A stretch of 64,000 nucleotides of DNA from Chitinophaga sp. YR627 (GTDB taxonomy: Bacteria > Bacteroidota > Bacteroidia > Chitinophagales > Chitinophagaceae), in assembly GCF_900114995.1 (NCBI RefSeq), contig NZ_FOUX01000009.1, positions 124,001-188,000 of the forward strand, read 5' to 3'. The translations under genes and the position numbers were made by a program. Position 1 is the first letter of the stretch; the number at the start of each line of letters is the position of its first letter. The notes below the pieces were generated by a model. The model saw only the letters and a list, made by a program, of their open reading frames with translations, was not told where the DNA came from and did no database searches. Below, piece after piece: positions 50,339 to 59,105 of this stretch.

Positions 50339-53300
50339 ATGAATTATTACAGATCAGTTCGCAATTTTCTATCATATACCTGTTTAGTAAGTCTGTTCTT
50401 GTGCTGTATTGAAATTAACAGGGTCAGCGCCCAGCGACGGGATACCACGGTTACAAATAACCAGTCCAGAAATAACAATAGCAGGGCCCCTCAGCGGACC
50501 ATGCAAAAGCCGCTTGTTCCAAAAGTAGCGCAGCCGAAAGGTGAAAACAGACGTATTCCCGCAGAAATGCTGGCTGAACGCAGATGGACCATTAAACGGA
50601 AGCTGGTACAGAACATGCTGGCCAGGTATAACTATTTGTTCAATGCCCGCAAAAAACTGGCCCTCATCACCCACAACGTGAGCCGCCAGGGACAGGATAA
50701 CTACAATTACCTGCTCCCCTTTTACCCTTACAGCCTGCAAAGTCTTGGCCTCAGCGTCGGTGACCTGGATACGGTCATCGAAAAAGCCTCCATCAACATA
50801 CAGATACACGATCCCCGCAGTAAATGGATCGACGATAGCTATCTCCTTATCGGTCAGGCATATTTCTTCCAGGGAGAATGGGATAAAGCCAACCGTACCT
50901 TCCAGTTTATCAACACTACCTACGCACCTAAAAAGAAATCAGACTATAAAGCCGTAGTCGGTTCCAGCGAAAAAGACCAGCTGTCTATCGCTTCCCGCGA
51001 AAAGCGGAAACCGCCTTTCGGCTACTTCAAACATACCTACGCCCGTAACGACGCCTTCGTCTGGAGAGCTAAAACCCTCCTGGAAATGAAGGAGTTTGAC
51101 GAAGCCCGTTCCATGATGAACATCCTGGAACAGGACCCCTACTTCCCTAAACGACTGGCTGGCGAAATGGCTGAAGTAAGAGCCTACGCCCTTTACAAAC
51201 AGGAACGTTTTGCAGAAGTGATCAATCCCCTGCAGATTGCTGTAAAGTCCAAAGGCAACAAAGATGAGCGTGCGCGTATGTACTTTATTCTGGGTCAGCT
51301 GTACACCAACTACAGCAAACCGGATTCTGCTACCATGATGTTCCATAAGGTGATCAAACAGAAGCCCGACCCGATCATGGACTTCCAGGCGCGTATCCAG
51401 ATCGCCAAACTGGACGCTACCCGTGAAGGTGGTTCACTGGATGAAAGCCTTGCCCGCCTGAAACGCATGGTCCGCAAAGAGAAATACTTCGAGTTCCGCG
51501 ACGCGATCTACTATACAATGGCTAACCTCATATTGCCAAAAGATCAGGACCAGGCAATGGAATACCTGCGCCAGTCACTCAAGGTAGAGAGCAACAACAC
51601 CATGCAGAAAGCGCTGTCTTTCAAAGGTGTAGCTGATATCTACTACGGACAGCGCCGCTATCGTCTGGCCCGGGACTACTACGACAGTACCGCCTCTGTA
51701 ATGCCGCCTGAATTCACAGATTCCGCCATCGTCAATAAACGTAAACGCGTTCTCAGTGATGTAGCGACCCGTGTGGAAGCTATTCAGCGTGAGGATAGCC
51801 TGCAACGTATTGCCGCTATGCCGGAATCTGACAGGACGATCTTCCTGGAAAAGATGGCTGGTCAGATGCGTAAGGAAGCTGAAGAGAAAGCGAAAAAAGA
51901 CAAGGAAAATGCAGAAAAAGGGATTGTTGATCCACAACAGATGGCCAACAATAACCCGCTCTCCAATATGATGAATAACAATAGCCCTGCCGCACCTAAA
52001 GCGGATGATAAGGGTGAATGGTATTTCTATAATAATGCTACCAAAGCAGCTGGTTTTTCAGAGTTTAAAAAACGCTGGGGAAACAGACCATTGGCGGATA
52101 ACTGGCGCAGAAGCCAAACCGGTCCTGTTGCAGCCAACCAGCCTGTAACACTGGAAGACGAAAATGGCAATCCGGTTAGTGGTGCTGGTAAAACACCTGC
52201 CGACAGCACCAATGCCAAATCACTGGCCGCTGGTCTGCCACTTACACCAGACGACCTCCTGAAATCCAATATCATCGTAGAAGACGCCTATTATGACCTG
52301 GGTAAACTCTATAACGATCAGCTGGACAATACAGAACTCGCTATCGAAACTTACGATACCCTGCTGAACAGATATCCACAGCACCCGCATAAGCAGGAAG
52401 TGATCTATTCATTATATATCTGGCATACCAAGCTGGGACATACCGCTCTGGCAGCCAAGTATAAACAGAATGTAGTGACGCAGTTCGGCGACTCCAAATT
52501 TGCCAGCATTATCAAATATGGTGCGCTACAGGACATCAACGAAAGCAAAAAGAAAGAGATCTCCACATCATACGATTCCGTTTATGTGAATTACCTGCGG
52601 GGTAACCTGGAAGAAGCCTACAATATGAAAAAGGCGGCTGATTCCAGCTACGGACTGAACTTCATGCAGCCTAAATTCGACCTCCTGGAAGCCATGATCA
52701 TCATGAAAATGGATACCTGTGAGTTTGGCCGTCAGGCAGTTGTGAATGTTATCAACAAGTATAAACAGGATGATGCAGTACAGGAAAAAGCCAAATCACT
52801 GCTGGAAGCACTGGATAACAGGGCAGCTCTCGTGGTGTACCTCGCCAGACTGGAAATAGAAAAAAGCCGGGATAATGGCAATGTGGTGGATGAAAACATA
52901 TCTATCCAATACCCATGGCAGAAACCGGAGCCTAAATTTGAAACAGATAAGGTAAAAACAGCTGCTACTGACTCAGTCAAGGTGGATGCAAGCACCGCCA
53001 ATGCAGCGCTGCAGGTAAAACCTTTGCCGGCGCCACTGAAACCTGTCACTATCTATAAACTGGACGCCAAGAACCCACATTTCGTCATCATGTATTTCCT
53101 GCGTACCAATAAAGCCGCTATAGAGGAAGCACTGACACAATTCACCCGGTATAACGCTGAGAAACACGGCGGAGAAAATATTCAGGTGGCCAACTTTGTG
53201 TTGACCCAGCAGGATGTCATGCTGATATTCAGGTTGTTCCCGAATGAAGACAAGGCACTGGACTACTATGATGAGATCAGGAGTGATGCTGAGAAGATCG

Positions 53301-53428
53301 TTCCGCGTATCCGTCCGTCCGATTACACCATGTTTATCATTTCCAGGGATAACTTTATCCAGATGAACAGTACGAAAGACGTGGAAGGCTACCGGAAATT
53401 CTTTAACGATACCTACATTACACAATAA
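50339..53428 (+). CDS. porW: PorW/SprE-type type IX secretion TPR protein
   Basis: 1029 residues. A signal peptide (SYTCLVSLFLCCIEINRVSA) precedes a low-complexity stretch, then WTIKRKLVQNMLARYNYLFN and SKWIDDSYLLIGQAYFFQGE, the N-terminal TPR block of PorW/SprE. Further TPR motifs continue to about residue 820 (ARMYFILGQLYTNYSKPDSA, DAYYDLGKLYNDQLDNTELA), with a Lys/Glu/Asn-rich insert at about 505-560. The last 150 residues hold two alpha/beta folds (HFVIMYFLRTNKAAIEEALT). In gliding Bacteroidota this lipoprotein or periplasmic protein bridges the type IX motor and outer-membrane ring. The family call rests on pattern, not alignment. Confidence 0.75.
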   Translation: MNYYRSVRNFLSYTCLVSLFLCCIEINRVSAQRRDTTVTNNQSRNNNSRAPQRTMQKPLVPKVAQPKGENRRIPAEMLAERRWTIKRKLVQNMLARYNYLFNARKKLALITHNVSRQGQDNYNYLLPFYPYSLQSLGLSVGDLDTVIEKASINIQIHDPRSKWIDDSYLLIGQAYFFQGEWDKANRTFQFINTTYAPKKKSDYKAVVGSSEKDQLSIASREKRKPPFGYFKHTYARNDAFVWRAKTLLEMKEFDEARSMMNILEQDPYFPKRLAGEMAEVRAYALYKQERFAEVINPLQIAVKSKGNKDERARMYFILGQLYTNYSKPDSATMMFHKVIKQKPDPIMDFQARIQIAKLDATREGGSLDESLARLKRMVRKEKYFEFRDAIYYTMANLILPKDQDQAMEYLRQSLKVESNNTMQKALSFKGVADIYYGQRRYRLARDYYDSTASVMPPEFTDSAIVNKRKRVLSDVATRVEAIQREDSLQRIAAMPESDRTIFLEKMAGQMRKEAEEKAKKDKENAEKGIVDPQQMANNNPLSNMMNNNSPAAPKADDKGEWYFYNNATKAAGFSEFKKRWGNRPLADNWRRSQTGPVAANQPVTLEDENGNPVSGAGKTPADSTNAKSLAAGLPLTPDDLLKSNIIVEDAYYDLGKLYNDQLDNTELAIETYDTLLNRYPQHPHKQEVIYSLYIWHTKLGHTALAAKYKQNVVTQFGDSKFASIIKYGALQDINESKKKEISTSYDSVYVNYLRGNLEEAYNMKKAADSSYGLNFMQPKFDLLEAMIIMKMDTCEFGRQAVVNVINKYKQDDAVQEKAKSLLEALDNRAALVVYLARLEIEKSRDNGNVVDENISIQYPWQKPEPKFETDKVKTAATDSVKVDASTANAALQVKPLPAPLKPVTIYKLDAKNPHFVIMYFLRTNKAAIEEALTQFTRYNAEKHGGENIQVANFVLTQQDVMLIFRLFPNEDKALDYYDEIRSDAEKIVPRIRPSDYTMFIISRDNFIQMNSTKDVEGYRKFFNDTYITQ

Positions 53429-53518
53429 GGGACAATAAGATAGAAAACATATTAATTCATTTGACAAGATAAATCAGCCTTTTAACATTAAAAGGGGGGC
53501 ATCACTCGTTTTTTTTAA

Positions 53519-53526
53519 TAGTTTTG
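53519..53526 (+). promoter_or_regulatory. Candidate -7 box of the class A PBP gene
   Basis: TAGTTTTG matches TAnnTTTG, with a leader of about 100 nt to the ATG. No -33 box is evident. Confidence 0.4.
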
Positions 53527-53632
53527 CCCGCTATTACAAGCTATTGCATTTAAGGCCCGCAAATTGCTATAACAGGGTTAGATAATATCCCTGTGCAATG
53601 CTGGCCAGGCAAATCAAATATTTTAAGCAAGT

Positions 53633-56029
53633 ATGAAAAAATCGGTTAAAATATTGTGGATCACAGTGTTATCAGTAACCGGATTATTCCTTTTACTGAT
53701 ACTGCTTGTTAACTTCCGCATTATTGGCAACATGCCATCCATGGAGACCCTGGAAAACCCACGGGCTGCCGTCGCATCTGAAGTAATCGCCGAAGATGGA
53801 ACCATTCTCGGTAAATACTATCAGGTAGACAGGTCCAGTTCCGACTACAACGAAATTTCCAAAAATGTGCTCAACGCACTGATCGCCACTGAGGATGTAC
53901 GCTTTTATGAGCATTCTGGTATCGACCCTTATGCTACTATTGCCATTCCATTTTACCTGGCAATCGGTAAGAAAAGAGGTTCCAGTACCATTACCCAGCA
54001 GTTGGCCCTGAACCTTCAGGCCGATAATACCGGTACATTACGTGCAAAAAACTTTATCGCCAGATCCTTCCAGAAAATGCAGGAATGGCTGATCGCGGTA
54101 AGACTGGAACGTAACTTCACCAAACAGGAGATCATTACCCTCTATCTGAATACAGTTCCTTTCGGGGATAACGTATATGGTATCGAAAATGGTGCACGTA
54201 CCTTCTTCAGTAAAGATGCAGCACACCTGTCCATTGAAGAAGCGGCTACCCTGATCGCAATGCTGAAAGGTACCAATCTCTATAACCCACGCCGTAACCC
54301 GGTGCTGGCGTTGAACCGTCGTAATACGGTAATAGAGCTGATGCAGAAAAATGACTTTATCACTGCTCCTGAGGCAAATGCAGCTAAAAGCAAACCTATC
54401 GTATTAAGATACAACAAGATAGACCATAACAAAGGATTGGCACCTTACTTCAGGGAAGTACTGCGTGACGAGCTGAAAGTATGGTGTAAAGAGCATAAAA
54501 AAGCGGATGGTTCTGAATACAACCTGTACCGTGATGGTCTGAAGATCTATACGACCATCAATCCACGTATGCAGCTGTATGCAGAAGAAGCGGTAGACCA
54601 CCATCTGAAAGATCTTCAGAAGGTATTTGCTACACAGGCCAATATCAAATCAGGCAGTGTGTGGAAAAACTGGCAGACTTACGTTGATCGTTATATGAAG
54701 GAGTCCGATCGTTACAAATCGATGAAAGAAGATGAAGCGACTGACGATCAGATCAAAAAAGCATTCAATACACCGACCAGGATGAAGGTATTTGCCTGGA
54801 AGAGCTTTACAGAACCTGAGCTGAATGAACTGGATACTATCATGACACCGATAGACTCTATCAAGTACATGAGGGCAATCCTTCAGGCAGGTTTCATGGC
54901 GCTTGATCCGGAAAGTGGAGAGATCAAAGCCTGGGTAGGCGGTCCTGACTTCCGTTATTTCAAAAATGACCACGTTGCCAAGACCCGCAGACAGGTAGGT
55001 TCTACTTTCAAACCATTCCTGTACACCTTCGCAATCATGAATGGTATGCAGCCAAGCACCATGCTGCCTAACGAACCGGTATCTTTCCCTAAATATAACT
55101 GGACACTGAGCCGCAATTCTGAAGGTAGTGTAGGCGGTAGCATCAGCATGGCAGGTGCACTGGCTAAATCACTGAACCTGGTATCGGCTTACCTGATCAA
55201 ACAGTTAGGTCCGCAGGCAGTAGCTGACTTTGCGAAAAACAAGATCGGCTTCAGCGCAGATATCCCTCCCTACCCTTCCATTTCCCTGGGTACACCGGAA
55301 ATCTCCCTGTTTGAAATGCTGCAGGCTTACACCATGTTCCCGGCACGTGGTATCATCACAAGACCTATCTACATCACCCGTATAGAAGACAGAAATGGTA
55401 ACATCCTCCAGACCTTTGCACCGGAAAAACGCGAAGTGATCAGTGAGAATGAGTCTTACACCATGGTGAAAATGATGCAGGGCGTAACTGGTCCGGGTGG
55501 TACTTCTGCCCGTCTGCGTTTCCGCTATGGCATCCAGAGTGAAGTAGCTGGTAAAACCGGTACTACGAACGATAACACGGATGGCTGGTTCCTGGGCTTT
55601 ACACCGCAATTACTGGCAGGCGCCTGGGTAGGTTGTGAAAACAACTTCCTGCACTTCAGTTCTACTGCGAATGGTCAGGGTGCGAATACCGGTCTGCCAA
55701 TCTGGGCATATTTCTTCCAGAAGGTATATGCTGATAAAACATTGAAAATAGACGATAAGGCGACTTTCTCTATCCCTCAATCTATCAATAGTGAATTCTA
55801 TCAGCCGTTTGAAGATAATGTGAAACCAGGGGCTGAAGCGGTAGATCAGGGTAATGGTGGTGCTGATGAATACCAATCCGGCTACGGCGAAGGCTACGAT
55901 GTGAATAAGCTGGAAGCTGAGGCTGATAAAGAAGCGAAGAAACGCGAAGAAGAAAAGAAAGAAGGTAAGGAAAAACCAATTCCTTCTACTATGCCAAAAG
56001 CTACTTATCCACAGAAACCGCAACCATAA
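53633..56029 (+). CDS. Class A penicillin-binding protein (PBP1A-like)
   Basis: 798 residues. One N-terminal membrane anchor (ILWITVLSVTGLFLLLILLV). The glycosyltransferase-51 domain has catalytic Glu87 in TEDVRFYEHSGID, KRGSSTITQQLALNL and NFTKQEIITLYLNTVPFGDN. The transpeptidase domain has the nucleophile Ser457 in STFKPF, SLN at 513-515 and KTGTTNDNTD from Lys641. It polymerises and crosslinks peptidoglycan at the periplasmic face and is a beta-lactam target. The C-terminal 70 residues are low-complexity, Glu/Lys/Pro-rich. It is followed by a terminator and is not cotranscribed with porW. Confidence 0.96.
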   Translation: MKKSVKILWITVLSVTGLFLLLILLVNFRIIGNMPSMETLENPRAAVASEVIAEDGTILGKYYQVDRSSSDYNEISKNVLNALIATEDVRFYEHSGIDPYATIAIPFYLAIGKKRGSSTITQQLALNLQADNTGTLRAKNFIARSFQKMQEWLIAVRLERNFTKQEIITLYLNTVPFGDNVYGIENGARTFFSKDAAHLSIEEAATLIAMLKGTNLYNPRRNPVLALNRRNTVIELMQKNDFITAPEANAAKSKPIVLRYNKIDHNKGLAPYFREVLRDELKVWCKEHKKADGSEYNLYRDGLKIYTTINPRMQLYAEEAVDHHLKDLQKVFATQANIKSGSVWKNWQTYVDRYMKESDRYKSMKEDEATDDQIKKAFNTPTRMKVFAWKSFTEPELNELDTIMTPIDSIKYMRAILQAGFMALDPESGEIKAWVGGPDFRYFKNDHVAKTRRQVGSTFKPFLYTFAIMNGMQPSTMLPNEPVSFPKYNWTLSRNSEGSVGGSISMAGALAKSLNLVSAYLIKQLGPQAVADFAKNKIGFSADIPPYPSISLGTPEISLFEMLQAYTMFPARGIITRPIYITRIEDRNGNILQTFAPEKREVISENESYTMVKMMQGVTGPGGTSARLRFRYGIQSEVAGKTGTTNDNTDGWFLGFTPQLLAGAWVGCENNFLHFSSTANGQGANTGLPIWAYFFQKVYADKTLKIDDKATFSIPQSINSEFYQPFEDNVKPGAEAVDQGNGGADEYQSGYGEGYDVNKLEAEADKEAKKREEEKKEGKEKPIPSTMPKATYPQKPQP

Positions 56030-56040
56030 CGGTAACGATA

Positions 56041-56083
56041 TAAAAGCAAAAGGGTCTGCCATATGGCGGACCCTTTTGCTTTT
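56041..56083. terminator. Bidirectional terminator between PBP and M28 peptidase genes
   Basis: AAAAGCAAAAGGGTCTGCC pairs with GGCGGACCCTTTTGCTTTT (one G-T wobble) around ATAT. T- and A-runs flank it, so it can end both convergent transcripts. Confidence 0.9.
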
Positions 56084-56095
56084 ATAGGAAATCTG

Positions 56096-57043
56096 TTATT
56101 TCTTATCCTCTACCTTCTTTTCGTTCTCTACATAGTGCAAAGCAGGATATTTCATGGCGTTGTTGATCAGCTGAATACCCAGGTTTAACACCAGTGCTTC
56201 TTCTTTTGCCTTCAGTTTTTCCACATCGTCGGTTGGTTTGTGGTAATCATCGTGCGGACCCGTATGCAGGAAGATCACCGGCACATCATTCATATAGAAG
56301 TTATGGTGATCGGAGGCGCCTTTACCGGAACCATCTGTGAAATAATGAATGCCCGGTTCCTGTGCTTCCTTGAATACAGCAGGCCATTCCTGTGCGGTAC
56401 CATATCCACCGATACCCAGGCCTCTTTCTTCATTGTAACGACCGATCATGTCCATGTTCAGCATGAAATGCATGGTGTTCAACGGGATGGTCGGGTTAGC
56501 GGTAAAGTATTTAGAGCCCTGCAGACCTAATTCCTCGCCACCAAAGGAGATAAACAGGAAGTTAAAAGGTTCTTTCTGACCATTCTCCGTGAAATACCTC
56601 GCCATTTCCAGCAGACCAGCTACGCCGGACGCATTGTCATCAGCACCATTATGGATCTGGCCGATGGGATATTTACCATCAAACAGTCCGGCGGTACCCA
56701 GGTGATCATAGTGTGCGCCTATTACAATGGTCTTTGCAGCACCATTATCCAGGAATCCGATCACGTTACGGGTTGCGATACCATGGTGTTCTTTCCTGTC
56801 GAAAGTGAAATGCTGAAAATAGCTGTCCCCGTTACCCGGTTTCAGTCCGAGTGATTTAAACTGTTTAGCAACAAAATTACTTGCTTTAACGCCCCCCTTT
56901 TCGGCTGTACCACGACCTTTTAATTTCTCTGACGCCAGGTAGGTAACCGTTTTCTGAATACGGCTGGCGGATGGTTGGTAGTCCTGTGCGTAGGCACCGG
57001 CACAAACAGTTGTAGCTGTGAATAGAAACAATAAATACTTCAT
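56096..57043 (-). CDS. M28-family metallopeptidase, exported
   Basis: 315 residues. A signal peptide (MKYLLFLFTATTVCAGAYAQ) is followed by the M28 zinc fold: HYDHLG (first His and zinc ligand), GADDNASGVAGLLEM (bridging Asp), FGGEELGLQGSKYF (catalytic Glu-Glu pair), MLNMDMIGRYNE and DGSGKGASDHHNFY. It is probably an aminopeptidase or carboxypeptidase that trims peptides in the periplasm or outside the cell. It lies 91 bp after yidC on the same strand, separated by a hairpin, so it is a separate unit. Confidence 0.93.
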   Translation of the reverse strand: MKYLLFLFTATTVCAGAYAQDYQPSASRIQKTVTYLASEKLKGRGTAEKGGVKASNFVAKQFKSLGLKPGNGDSYFQHFTFDRKEHHGIATRNVIGFLDNGAAKTIVIGAHYDHLGTAGLFDGKYPIGQIHNGADDNASGVAGLLEMARYFTENGQKEPFNFLFISFGGEELGLQGSKYFTANPTIPLNTMHFMLNMDMIGRYNEERGLGIGGYGTAQEWPAVFKEAQEPGIHYFTDGSGKGASDHHNFYMNDVPVIFLHTGPHDDYHKPTDDVEKLKAKEEALVLNLGIQLINNAMKYPALHYVENEKKVEDKK

Positions 57044-57074
57044 TAGGTATGATTATGCATGATTTCCTCAAAAT

Positions 57075-57107
57075 ACAGAAGGCTTCCTACGTGGGAAGCC
57101 TTCTGTT
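57075..57107 (-). terminator. Hairpin terminator of yidC
   Basis: ACAGAAGGCTTCC pairs with GGGAAGCCTTCTGT around TACGT. Reading leftward TATTTTG follows, and it lies about 30 nt past the yidC stop. The T-run is short, so efficiency is uncertain. Confidence 0.75.
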
Positions 57108-57134
57108 AATATACTATGTCAAATAGATGTGATA

Positions 57135-58997
57135 CTATTGCTTTTTACGCTGTTGTATATCCTGTTGACGTTTTTGCATGTCTTTTTGTTTGTTCTGCAT
57201 ATCCTCCAGTTTCTCCTGCCATTTAGATTTGGAAGCAGGTTTCTTTTTATTCTCCTGGATCTGTGCATGGATCTTATCGTGGTTCACGAAGAACTTCTGG
57301 ATCGCCCACTGTAAACCGATACTGATCACGTTGGACAGGAAGTAGTAGAAGGTCAGCGCCGAAGCCAGACGGTTGAAGATACCTAACAGCATGATCGGGA
57401 ACACATACGGCATATATTTCATTACCGGATTGCTCTGATCAGCCATACCACGGTTATTGAATGCCAGCATCAAACTGGTGGCAGTCATCAGCAGGGTGAA
57501 CAGGCTGACGTGGTTACCATAGAAAGGAATGGTAAATGGCAGGTTCAGGATAGAATCGTACGCAGAAAGGTCAGTTGCCCACAGGAAGCTTTCCTGTCTC
57601 AGTTCGATAGAGGATGGGAAGAAGCTATACATCGCAACCAGGATCGGCAACTGCATCAGGGCTGGTAAACAACCTCCGAGCGGGTTCACACCGGCGCTTC
57701 TGAATAATTTCATCTGTTCTACACCGAAGGACTGCTGGTCATCACCATATTTTGCCTTCAGGGCATCGATTTCCGGTTTCAGTACCTTCATTTTAGCCTG
57801 AGACACATAGCTCTGGTAAGTGAAAGGTGCTATCAGTAAACGGATAAAGATGGTCAGCAGGATGATGATCAGACCATAGTTACCAATAAATCCGCTCAGG
57901 AAGTTGAACACAGGGATAATGATCCATTTGTTCACATATTTTACGAAAGCGAAGATACCGGAACCCAGCGGGATGATACTTTCCAGGCCGTTATCGAAAG
58001 ATTTTAAGGTCGAGTAGTGGTTAGGACCGTAGTAGATTTCAATCGGGAAGGTGAAATCATGTGCACGGTTATAAGGAATTTCCAGCGTAGTGAAGGTCTG
58101 TCCTACGATATTTGCACTTTCAGGCACTTTAGCATTCACCTCTGCACTGTTGAAATGTGCGTCTTTTCTGGCGATGAAAGTAGTATTGAAGAACTGCTGT
58201 TTTACGCTCACCCATTGTAACTGGTTGTCCCATTTCTCATGAGTCGTACGCTGTAAGGTAAAATAGTCATGTTTGCCATTCACATCACGGTAGTGTACCT
58301 GGTTGTTCTGGCGTTCGTTCTGCATATCTTTTTCCTGCTTATCATTTTCCGCATCCCACTGTAAGGACAGGGTTTTCTGATTAGAAGGCAGGACGTTTTC
58401 CAGTCCGATAGCGTGAATATCAAAATCTACTGCGTAACCGTCCTGTTTCAGGGTATATACATACTCCAGGTATTGTTCAGGATTGGAGGTAGGCAGACGG
58501 TAAGAGATGGACTGACTGCCATCTGCTAACTGCTGTACGGAACCACCGGTGAAATAAAGGTCTGCAGTGTTTAATTGCGTATTGTTATTAGCAGGAACCT
58601 GCAAGGAAATACGGTTGAAAGAGCTGTTTGCCAGCATCAGTGGTTTTCCTTCGAAATCCTTGAATTGTTTCAGTTGTACTAAAGTTGGCTGACCACCCTG
58701 GCTAGAGAAGGTAACTTTCAGCACTTTGTTTTCCAGAACGGCTGTCTGAACGGTACCATTGGCAGCGCCGGCGAAGGTGCCATATGCGCTTGCGAGCTTG
58801 CTGGAATCAGCAACGCCCCCGTTTACGTAGGCAGTAGTGTCAACCGGTTTAGGCTTATTTACGTTAGCTATAGAGTCCTGACGATCTTTTTCTCTTTTTG
58901 CAGCAGTCTGTTGTTTTTGGTTAAAGAAGATGTAACCAACGAACAACACGCCCAGCAACGCGAAGCCAATGACTGAGTTTCTGTCCATGAAATTCAA
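57135..58997 (-). CDS. yidC: Membrane protein insertase YidC
   Basis: 620 residues. The first membrane helix (SVIGFALLGVLFVGYIFFNQ) is followed by the periplasmic domain typical of Gram-negative YidC (AVLENKVLKVTFSSQGGQPT, DFTFPIEIYYGPNHYSTL). The five-helix core contains FLSGFIGNYGLIIILLTIFI, LIAPFTYQSYVSQAKMKVL, GGCLPALMQLPILVAMYSFF and LTFYYFLSNVISIGLQWAIQ. The tail is Lys/Gln-rich, as is usual. YidC inserts membrane proteins alone or with Sec. A TACCTTTG box precedes it by 15 nt, so it has its own promoter after pyrG. Confidence 0.97.
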   Translation of the reverse strand: MNFMDRNSVIGFALLGVLFVGYIFFNQKQQTAAKREKDRQDSIANVNKPKPVDTTAYVNGGVADSSKLASAYGTFAGAANGTVQTAVLENKVLKVTFSSQGGQPTLVQLKQFKDFEGKPLMLANSSFNRISLQVPANNNTQLNTADLYFTGGSVQQLADGSQSISYRLPTSNPEQYLEYVYTLKQDGYAVDFDIHAIGLENVLPSNQKTLSLQWDAENDKQEKDMQNERQNNQVHYRDVNGKHDYFTLQRTTHEKWDNQLQWVSVKQQFFNTTFIARKDAHFNSAEVNAKVPESANIVGQTFTTLEIPYNRAHDFTFPIEIYYGPNHYSTLKSFDNGLESIIPLGSGIFAFVKYVNKWIIIPVFNFLSGFIGNYGLIIILLTIFIRLLIAPFTYQSYVSQAKMKVLKPEIDALKAKYGDDQQSFGVEQMKLFRSAGVNPLGGCLPALMQLPILVAMYSFFPSSIELRQESFLWATDLSAYDSILNLPFTIPFYGNHVSLFTLLMTATSLMLAFNNRGMADQSNPVMKYMPYVFPIMLLGIFNRLASALTFYYFLSNVISIGLQWAIQKFFVNHDKIHAQIQENKKKPASKSKWQEKLEDMQNKQKDMQKRQQDIQQRKKQ

Positions 58998-59012
58998 TTA
59001 AAATTTAGGCAG

Positions 59013-59020
59013 CAAAGGTA
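59013..59020 (-). promoter_or_regulatory. Candidate -7 box of yidC
   Basis: The minus strand reads TACCTTTG, an exact consensus, 15 nt before the yidC start codon. No -33 TTTG at the standard spacing. Confidence 0.6.
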
Positions 59021-59034
59021 AGTAAAAGCAACAA

Positions 59035-59085
59035 GCTTTCAGCCGTCAACAATAAAGTTAATGCCTTATTGTTGCTACTGAAAGC
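59035..59085 (-). terminator. Long two-part hairpin between pyrG and yidC, probable pyrG terminator
   Basis: GCTTTCAG (59035-59042) pairs with CTGAAAGC (59078-59085), and CAACAATAA (59047-59055) with TTATTGTTG (59066-59074) above a small internal loop. A T-rich stretch follows on the minus strand. It lies 20-70 nt past the pyrG stop. Confidence 0.7.
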
Positions 59086-59105
59086 CTGTCAGTTATAAAT
59101 AAATA

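Noticed and set aside
53479..53496. CCTTTT-AAAAGG dyad as a terminator of porW
   Set aside because: Only six A/T-rich base pairs and no T-run follow, so support is too weak.
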